A stretch of DNA of 64,000 nt, taken from positions 310,001 through 374,000 of the forward strand of contig JAFEKR010000018.1 in assembly GCA_019022495.1 (NCBI GenBank), in the 5' to 3' direction. The stretch is from Epichloe hybrida. Taxonomy: Eukaryota > Ascomycota > Sordariomycetes > Hypocreales > Clavicipitaceae. Position numbers and translations under genes: made by a program. Shown piece by piece: positions 55,901 through 64,000 of this stretch (position 1 is its first letter; each line of letters opens with the position of its first letter). The notes under the pieces were generated by a model, which was not told where the DNA came from, ran no database searches, and saw nothing but the letters and a program-made list of their open reading frames with translations.

Positions 55901-58900
55901 CTAAGCTATGTATAATATAGTAAATTATTATAATAAAATAGCTTCTCTTACTCCTCCTATACCACTACCTAATTCTCCTTATAATCTAGGCTATAAGAAC
56001 CTAGCTAATATTATAGATATCCCTGATAACACTTCTAAAACACGTATATATTAGCATTATAAATAGGATAAACCTATTAATAAATTCATTAGCTTAAAGA
56101 ATAGGGATAAGTTAATATAAAAATACCTAGCGTGCTATAATTAATAGAACACACTAGTATATACTACTACTACTACTTAGTACCTTAATATTACCCTAAT
56201 ACTAATATAACTATAGTCTTAAGCTCTTATATAATTCTTATGTTTTATAATAGCTATAGTATATAGTAGTAGTAAGCGCCTAATTACTAAAGTGTAATCC
56301 CCTAAGTAGTAATAAACTTAGTAACTTCCTATACTATTACCCTAATAGTAATAAGCTATAGGCTTATAAGAGATTATAGCTAATTTCTTATAATAAATAA
56401 TATATAGATTAATAAGGTTTCTTTACTATAAATAGGCTTCTTAAGATATACTAGATAAAGCTAAGGTATGTTCTCTATAGGTATGTTAACCTACTCTTAA
56501 CACTATGTATTTATACTAAACTAGAGTAAGCTATAATCTAATAAGAGTATTAAGTTATGTAATAAGCTAGGGAAGAACCTAACCCTACCCCTTTATTAGC
56601 TACTATTTTACACTAGGTAGCCTCTCTACGTTAGCTAGGAGTTTAGGAACTCTTTAGCAGCTAAATCAACATAGTAAGTAACCTAGATAATAATAATAAT
56701 CCTATCCTAGGCATAGAATAGAAACAATGCCTATTATATTATTACGTATTTGCCTGCTAGAGCTTTATTACTCCTAATAGAGTAAAACATAGATATTATA
56801 AACAGTGTAATCGTGATATAATAGATAATTTCATACCTTCTTAGTCCTTAGCAGGGGATTCTAATCTAAATATATTACTTTCTTAGCGTTTATTAGTGCA
56901 ACCACGTCTACCTTTAAACCTCGGCAGGTCTGCTTCTTAGGATCTGCCTGTCTTGCCTAATCTAGTCTTTTAGTTATAATAAATAGTAGTTAGGGAATAA
57001 CTAAGTTAAGGCTAGGATTATAGGTAGGAACCTTCGTAAGAACCTATATATCTTAGCATAGTACTTTAAGATGCGCTTCTGGTTATTCTTTAAGTAAGTT
57101 CTTTAGCCTAAATTTAGTATTAAGAAACATTAGTACTAATATAAGTAGTAGTCCTAAGGTAGCCCTCATACTTATTACCTCTTTTAGATTAAAGATACCC
57201 TAGACACTAGCCTTATGACTACAGAACTACAGAAGGTCTTTGCTAAGTACTAGGGGTAGTATATTACTACCTATAATACCTGCCCTAACTTAGTAAATTA
57301 GTAGCGTTAGGGCAATAACCCTTTAATCTTACCTATCATAAATCCTAAGTTTAGTAATTTAGTTAATGTAATTAATTGCGTTTAACACTATAAGTGTATA
57401 GAAGTATACTATTAGCATTATAAGCAACTACCTAATAGGAGATTAATAGAGAAGACACACTACTAATTTCACTTTCTATAAGTATATTATAAAGAAATTA
57501 TTATAAGGAACTTTAACCTATAGTATTTTATATTTAATAAGGCTTAGAATAATACCTTTTTAAATAACTTTAGCCCTATAGTTATAGCCTTATAGCTTAC
57601 TAATATTAACTTTACACCCTATATAGGCATACATGCTATTATCTCCTACATATTAAAGTATTACAGTAAGGCTAAATAGTAGTTAAAGACCTTCTAGGAT
57701 ATAGCTAAGGAGATTTTACCTAGGGTTAACGCAAGTCATAGGCTTATTAGATTTATTACTAAGTTTATAAATAAACTTATTACTAAAAGAGACTAGTTTA
57801 CATAAGAGGTCCTCTACCTATTACTTAACCTTAACCTTTAAGAAGGATTATATATTATTTATAGTATTAATTACTACCTACCTAATAAGCATTAGCAGGT
57901 GGATTATCTACCTGCTAAGGGTGAGGATTAGGTCTAACAGACTTTAAATTCTTACTAGAAGTACCTAAATTACCTTATAAGCCTATAGGATCTTTATTAT
58001 TTTTAGTTCCTAACCCAGATTAACTTCTCTAAGAAGCCTAAGCATTAGTAAGAGTTCCCTAATATACCTAACTAGGTCCTGAATTACTTCCTATAATATA
58101 AGGCTAATCCTAATAATAAAAGCTTTAAGGACTTCTATAAAGTAAAGCTTATACTAAGCTATCCCTATACTAACTATAACTAGCTAAAGATAGTAAAGAA
58201 GAAGAGTTTTACTATATTTTATAAGGTATTTATATATTATTAGAGAGTCTACGCTAGCGCTTACTATTATAATTACTATAGTAAGCTACCTCCTATAATA
58301 GAAGATAAGTTTAAGGAAAACCCTTAGTAAGAGAATAAGGTCTAGCTAGAGGCTTAGTAGGAAATAGCTTACTAGATTTTATATATTAAGCTTAACACTA
58401 ATAAGGTTAAATTACTTAGGAACCATAATTATGATTTAGCCTATGATTAGCGAAATTATATTAGAACCTATCCTAATCTTCTTATATAAAAGAGAGAGTA
58501 TTAGAATAGCCTTAAGGAGTCTTTTACTACTACTATTACTTCTTAGGATCCTATAAGTAACTAGAATATTACTAGTCTTAATCTAGAGCAGCGCCTTATC
58601 TTTAATATATATATTTACTACCTTAAGAATACTCTTAATCTAAATAAGTAAACACTTAAATCACTTCTTCTCTAGGTTAATAGCTAGGGAGGCATAGGGA
58701 AATCATTTATTATTCACGCTATTTCTATAGCACTAGAATACCACGCCCTAGGATGTATTATGCAAGCTACCCCTACTAGAATCGCTGCTAATAGTATTAA
58801 TAAAATAATATTACATTCGCTACTATATCTTCTAGTCTTAAGGCAGATTATAACCTTACCTAAGCTTTTAACTAACAAGCTTTCTAATTTATAAGGCACC

Positions 58901-60050
58901 CTATAAAGGGTTAAATACATCATTATTAATAAGAAGTCTATAATTAGGCTAAAGACACTTTACTCTATTAACTAATAACTTTATTAGATCTTTTCTAATT
59001 TAGAGAACTACTTTAGTAGCTATAGTGTAATTCTCTTTAGTAACTTCTACTAGCTTTTACTAGTCTTTAAGAAGCCTCTTTATAGTAATAACAGACTTAT
59101 AAATAATATGGATCTAGCTAGGCATAATGCCTATTAGGCCTTTAACAAGACTATTATGCTTTAGTAAGTTATCCGCTAATAAGGTAATATATAGGCACTA
59201 TTCTATAAAGCTCTCTAGGGCCTTTACTTAGCTTAGCTATCTATTAACTATTAGAAGCTTCTTTATTCCTAAATTTAATTATAGCTCTTACCTCTAGAGG
59301 TTAATTCCTTTGTAAATATAGTCTGTATTTACTACATAAGATAGCAGGTCTAAGAATATAACTATAACTATATAGAAAGGCTTATATTACTAATTATTTA
59401 GGTCTATGTAATATATATTAGCGAATTTAGGCATAATACTAATTCTTAAACAGTAGGAAACCTCCACTATACTTTACTAGTTTATATTAGAGTAAGGGTT
59501 ATGCTAACAAAGAATATCTAGATACCTATAGGCCTTATTAATAGCGCTATAGGGATTATAGAAAATATTTACTAGGATTAAGATATTACTAATCCTTACT
59601 AACAGGCTCCTAATATTATATTTATATAAATAGATAAGTACGTGGGACCGCCTTACTTTACAAAGCCTAATAAGGCTACTATTATTTCTATTTTCTAAGT
59701 ATACCACAAGTTTATTAAGGGTAGTAACCTATATGGCTAGTGTTAATTCCTATTTATAATTATATATAGTATTACTATATATAAGTTATAGGGCATTACT
59801 CTTAAAAAGGTAGTAGCTAATATCTCTGTAAAGGAGTTTATAACAGGCCTTATATATATTACTATCTTAAGAGTAAAGACGCTTAAGGGTATTATATTTA
59901 ATACTCCCTTTAATCTTAGTACTCTTACTTCCTAGACTAACCTAAATACTAGCCTAAGGGCTCTTAATATGTGGCGATAAGAGGTGGAAATAATTTACAC
60001 TATATAATAGCTAGACAAAGCTAATATATCTTATTAGATATAGAAATTTT
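55900..60050 (+). mobile_element. Helitron remnant (Rep plus Pif1-like helicase), RIP-degraded
   Basis: Plus-strand reading through many TAG/TAA codons reveals a RepHel-type protein. Around 57,600-57,880: IGIHAIISYILKYYSKAK and, after a gap, VLYLLLNLNLQEG-like sequence, the part of Helitron replicases after the Rep catalytic site. Around 58,690-59,700: a Walker A remnant GGIGKSFIIHAIS, then a motif like AAPTRIAA, ILHSLL, IIINKKSII (Walker B position), a GDFxQLP-like decayed block, KALQGL and, near 59,490, VMLTKNIWIPIGLINSAIG-like sequence, all in Pif1 order. Element ends could not be fixed. It cannot encode protein. Confidence 0.72.
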
Positions 60051-60258
60051 AACAAGTTTAGATAATAAGAGCTTTATTAGCTTTATTATTAATAATAATA
60101 AGGTGGTTAAGCTACCTTTACATATTAACCTAGCTTAGACCCCTTCTGCTCCTTAAATAAAAGAATCTTATAGCCTAGTCCTAGTTATTAAATCTCCTAT
60201 TTATATTAATTTAATATAAATTAATTTAAGATTATAAGAGAGGGAAAGGTATTATTAT

Positions 60259-60402
60259 TTACTAAGACATTACTTCTCCTTAGATATCTACTAAGTAATA
60301 TCTTAGTAGAGCTATTATTTTAGGAGGAGGAAAGGAGAGAAAAGGTATTATTTACTAAGATATTACTTCTTCTTAGATATCTGCTAAGTAATATCTTAGT
60401 AA
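60259..60402. repeat. Two tandem palindromic hairpins
   Basis: 60352-60368 and 60386-60402 form a perfect 17 bp stem around a 17 nt loop; 60259-60308 is a slightly diverged earlier copy of the same hairpin. CTAG follows at 60421-60424. The setting downstream of a Helitron helicase fits a Helitron 3' end, though the next base is A rather than the expected T. Confidence 0.6.
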
Positions 60403-60424
60403 AGGGAAAAGCACACGCCCCTAG

Positions 60425-61934
60425 AGAGGGATAGTTATATATAAATTTATATTATAGTAGATTAACTAAAAAAGCCCTTTTACGCACTTAACGTTAATGT
60501 TATTAGTGAAAACGGAAGCGGATAATAATTAGCCTGGGCGGATACCGACGCTTTCCCTGCGCCTATGATGCCGATAAATTCGGGCAGCCATAAGGATCTT
60601 GTATGACACTAGCATTTATATCGCCACATCACATGAGAAGCACGCCTTTTAACCTCTTTTTTTTTTAAAAAGCCCCTTGCCAATTATGTCAGTCCCTGAC
60701 CTATTAATAACAGTAATATCACGGAGCACGCACATATTGTAGGTATTATCATTGACTTTAGACGTGGGTGTGCCGCACTGAAAAAAGTGTGGGTGGGTCG
60801 TTCTGACGGATTATGTAGGATTAACGTCGGATGCACATTCAATCTTTGACGGATGCGCGTTTAGTTGCCCGGCAGAAACGCATCTCTGTCTCCCGAGGGA
60901 TATGCGGGATTTGCTGTAATCCGTACACATAACCTTTTGGGTCAAGCGGATCATAATACATGCTCGGTAGGCCCTTGCACACCGATATGCAGGCCGGGTT
61001 GGCGGGGCGGCAGCCAAGAACAAGATATCTCAATGGCTAAACTGGGAACCCTCCCAGCTCACGCGCCGATCCCCAGGTAGTGTCATGGCCCGTCCAGCCA
61101 TCTGATTTGAACTGCGGAAAGATGTTGCGCAGTCCGTCATCTGCATAGATCTATGTGAAAAAAAAATGACTGCTCAGCCAGCCGCGCCCGCTATTCCAGC
61201 CGCATTTAACCAACCACGTCGTGCAGCTGATGCTTCAGATGGTGGCTGGCTGCCGCTGTCCGTGATTCCAGTTTTGCTGTATTGACGACCTGCCGGTGAG
61301 GGCGTCTGCGTATGGGTATGAATGCATACGCATGACAAGACGGGTATATGGTAGGTTACATGTGCTGAAAGCAAGACTGATGCATGATATGTTTCTCCTG
61401 CGATGAAACAGTCACTGATGTAAAGGTACGGTGGTGCTGCCACCCTTCTGCAACTGCATCTATGCGGAAACTAATCCATGAGAAAACTCCAGCCGTTCTC
61501 TGGCAAAGACTACATGACTGTGCTGAACGCCAAGCTGCGCTAGCTAGGTAAATACACGTTCATGAGCTAGCATGCACATGTGGTCGAGGGGTTGCCCAAC
61601 TCAGCCGGGTCAGTATTATATCATTCATTTCCCCCTGTTTAGTAACCATATACACCCAACTTCTATGCCGATTCTTCGTACACGAAACGCCTCTCAGGAG
61701 CGAATTCGTCCTTCAAGGATGTAAAGATTGAATCTTAGATCTTCTACATCCTTGCGGTCATGAGCCACGATACATGCCCACCTCCCCGGAACCGAGTCTA
61801 ACAGTTAATGGCTAGCTCATCTCTCCGTGACTTTCTGTTGGCTCGGATACAGTCTATGCAGAACTTCTGGCACTTGAATCAATTTTTTTAAATTTGTTTT
61901 CTTTGACTCTATCAACTGACTAGGCGAGGATGTA
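60425..61934. other. Intergenic, return to normal composition
   Basis: AT-rich at first, normal after about 60.7 kb. Contains the diverged MITE arm at 60829-60861. A 71-codon plus frame at 60865-61080 and an 89-codon minus frame at 61174-61443 have no recognisable motif. Confidence 0.5.
60829..60861. repeat. Diverged MITE arm
   Basis: Shares with the right arm of the element at 5376-5731 the layout ggatgc.cattc..ggatgcgc.ttta, and the next bases (tta, then g.tgcccg) also match the flank type. No partner arm was found nearby. An old relic or a solo end. Confidence 0.5.
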
Positions 61935-63561
61935 ATGGCTGCCACCTCGACCTCACCGCTCATTGTTAAGCCAGGTGGCAAAAAAAATTGGCATAGCATG
62001 CTGTGGTTCTCAGACGAGGACACGCCGGAAGATCGTAAAATCATCACCAAGTTAGACTTGCTAATTCTCCCATTTGCCCTGCTTTCATACTGGACAAAGT
62101 ATATCGACCAGGCAAACCTCAGTGAGTCTAGCTAATGAATTTCCTCGCAGTATGGACTAATGTATCATGTATTGGGGACAGACAATGCCTACGTATCTGG
62201 TCTAAAGGAAGACCTTGGATTTTACGGAAATGAACTCGTTCGACTGCAAACCATTTACGCTGTTGGCGCTGTTGTCGGCCAGATTCCGTTCATGTTCCTG
62301 TTTCCTCTGGTTCCCATGCACTGGCTTGTTCCGATACTGGATGTGGCATGGGGGCTCTTCACAATATTACAATACAGATCCACCTCGTTTACCGAATTAG
62401 CAGCATACCGGTTTCTCATTGGGTGGTTCGAGGCAAGTGATTTAAAGCTTCGTATAACAAACCCGCGTGGTGCTAATGGTTGTACCAACAGGCAACATTC
62501 TTTCCCGCAATGCATTTTATACTCGGGTCATGGTATCGCGGTGACGAGATTGCCAGAAGAGGCGGCATTTTTTACGTGGGAAACACGTTGGGGACGCTTA
62601 CTGCTGGCCTCATTCAGGCTGGCGCATCTGCAAGACTCGATGGTAAACACGGCCTGGCCGGGTGGCGATGGATGTACATCATCTGCGGCGTGATTACCAT
62701 CCCAATTGGTATCCTCGGTTACATCTTATTACCTGGAACGCCCAACAAGCCAAACCTCCTCATTCTATCCGAGCATGATCTTCGTGTCCGCAAGGCGCGC
62801 TTACAAGGTGCTGGACACACCATTTCGTCTGAGAAGGTCACACTACGAGCCTTGAAACAGCTTGGTGGAGATTTGCAGTTTTGGATGCTACTCATGCTAG
62901 ACGTCTTTTACTGGAATGCGAGCTTGAACGCATTCACAGGTGGATATCTGTTGTGGCTCAAAAGCCTAGGCCGCTATTCGAGAGCAGAAATCAACGCGCT
63001 TGGTAGCATAATGCCTGCAGTTGGTATCTTCTACACCCTCTCCATATGTTTTGCTTCCGACTTGCTCATCGGGCCAGCATGGGCTATAACGGCTGCTCAC
63101 ATGTGGAACATCTCTGGCCTAGTCATCCAGATTATCTGGCAAGTCCCAGAGGCGGCGCTGTGGTTTGCATTCATCACGACATTTTCGTCCGTGGCCATGT
63201 CGAGCGTTCTGTATGGATGGATCAACGATCAGCTGCGTTCATCTCCAGCAAAACGGTCATTTACCTTGGTTCTAGTCAACATTGTGGCACAGTCGACAAC
63301 TCTGTGGACTCAGTTATTGGTCTTTCCCACATCCGAAGCACCGAGGTTCGCGAAAGGGTATTCCTTCGTTTTGGGAAACGCCATATGCCTGATAGTATTG
63401 GCGCATGCCGCAGAAAGACGGCTTCGACGGCAGCTGTAAGTTTCCTGGTTGATCTTTGACGCTTCATCAAGTTGCTAATATATTTTAGACTCCAGGTCAA
63501 CGCCAATGAACCGTTGTCAATTGATGCTAGAGAGATCCGTGCTCCCGTCCAGCATGGTTAG
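61935..63561 (+). CDS. MFS transporter, Dal5/allantoate permease type
   Basis: Four exons: 61935-62121, 62182-62432, 62492-63435 and 63489-63561; 484 residues with about twelve membrane segments. Intron 2 (62433-62491) begins with GC: the donor GAG|GCAAGT is the consensus for GC-AG introns, and only this join gives GWFEATFFPAMHF, the family block at helix 4-5. Intron 3 (53 nt) replaces an apparent stop (RQL then taa) with 24 further residues. Family motifs: LSYWTKYIDQANL, NNAYVSGLKEDL, and GWRWMYIICG. The family imports anionic nitrogen compounds, vitamins and small peptides across the plasma membrane. It may belong to the cluster on the other side of the transposon island. Confidence 0.92.
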
Positions 63562-63713
63562 ACCAACTGCTTGGGCGACATTGTCATCTCTAGGCAAGCT
63601 CCGTAGTATAGGTATAAATCTGAAGCATTTCCATTGACAAGCGCATTTTAGACTCCTCTGCATTTGGTTCACGTAACCTTTCCATAATAATTAAGCTACA
63701 TCCCTACAACCTG
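63562..63713. other. Short spacer, nothing recognised
   Basis: Spacer after the MFS gene. No terminator or repeat recognised. Confidence 0.3.
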
Positions 63714-64000
63714 ATACTGTACCACACTCTCTTTCTGCCTCATGACTATTCAGCTCCATTGCTTCATGCGCCGCTTCAGTTCGTCGCAGCCAGTTGCGCG
63801 AAAGCCTTTATCATTGTCGACGCCCTTGATGAATGCCAAACGGCCAATCGCTGCCCATCAGAACTCCTGGCGCGTATTTTCGGTCCCCAAGCCAACAGCG
63901 TAACAAACTTCTTTGTAACGTCACGGGGCCTTGCAGACATGGAGATGGAGTCAAATCTAACCCATGACGAGAGGTATTGGCCATCAATGAGCATGTGCGC
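63714..64000 (+). CDS. NACHT/NLR-type fragment, runs off the window
   Basis: An open plus-strand frame without a proper start: LLHAPLQFVAASCAKAFI, then the Walker B block FIIVDALDECQ, a LLARIFG stretch, and the sensor-like FFVTSRGLADMEM. This is the middle of the NACHT ATPase found in fungal NLR-like (STAND) proteins, often with HET, Goodbye or NB-ARC neighbours and ankyrin or WD repeats at the C-terminus. The Walker A part is not upstream, so this is either an exon after an unplaced intron or a broken gene. Confidence 0.55.
   Translation, partial: MLYHTLFLPHDYSAPLLHAPLQFVAASCAKAFIIVDALDECQTANRCPSELLARIFGPQANSVTNFFVTSRGLADMEMESNLTHDERYWPSMSMC

Noticed and set aside
60421..60424. CTAG as the exact Helitron 3' terminus
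   Set aside because: Helitrons usually insert so that T follows CTRR; here A follows, and RIP does not change T to A. Kept only as a possibility.

Overview
The window is nuclear DNA of a filamentous ascomycete (Pezizomycotina, probably Sordariomycetes/Hypocreales; the order is a guess). Genes carry 50-160 nt introns with GT..AG ends and CTAAC-like branch points, and multi-gene retroelement blocks are AT-rich and full of stop codons in the way repeat-induced point mutation (RIP) leaves them. No tRNA, rRNA, CRISPR array or bacterial-type operon was seen. Most genes below had to be rebuilt across introns; exon coordinates are in the entries.

Region 1 (1-19.4 kb) is ordinary core genome with a few accessory genes: a hypothetical membrane protein, 3-isopropylmalate dehydratase (LEU1) with a Leu3-type site upstream, a TA-flanked MITE, a Doc/Fic-type gene, two hypothetical spliced genes that meet tail to tail, a phosphotransferase-family protein, an RKM5-like lysine methyltransferase with a GC-AG intron, neuronal calcium sensor NCS-1/Frq1 and the replication factor CDC45.

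Region 2 (19.47-24.9 kb) is one complete Ty1/copia element with 233 bp LTRs and CCCAA target duplications. It is heavily RIP-mutated, but the outer half of each LTR is spared.

Region 3 (25-47 kb) is an accessory gene block that looks like a secondary-metabolite cluster without an NRPS, PKS or terpene synthase in view. It holds a cystathionine gamma-synthase-like PLP enzyme (pseudogene, two in-frame stops), a TauD/TfdA oxygenase, an HpcH/HpaI aldolase, a DHA1-type MFS exporter, an EF1B-gamma-like glutathione transferase, a beta-lactamase-fold serine hydrolase, a CmcJ/AsaB-type oxygenase, a PNPOx-like flavoprotein, an aspartate-aminotransferase-family enzyme and a bZIP-ankyrin (bANK, ToxE-like) regulator. 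The set reads as a pathway that builds and modifies an unusual amino acid and exports it; this is inference. Two solo LTRs of one family lie in the shared MFS/GST intergenic region.

Region 4 (47-60.5 kb) is a RIP-degraded transposon island: a second Ty1/copia element (258 bp LTRs, ATAAT duplications, minus orientation) followed by the remains of a Helitron with Rep and Pif1-like helicase parts. Region 5 (60.5-64 kb) returns to normal composition with a Dal5-type MFS transporter and the start of a NACHT/NLR-like fragment that runs off the window.
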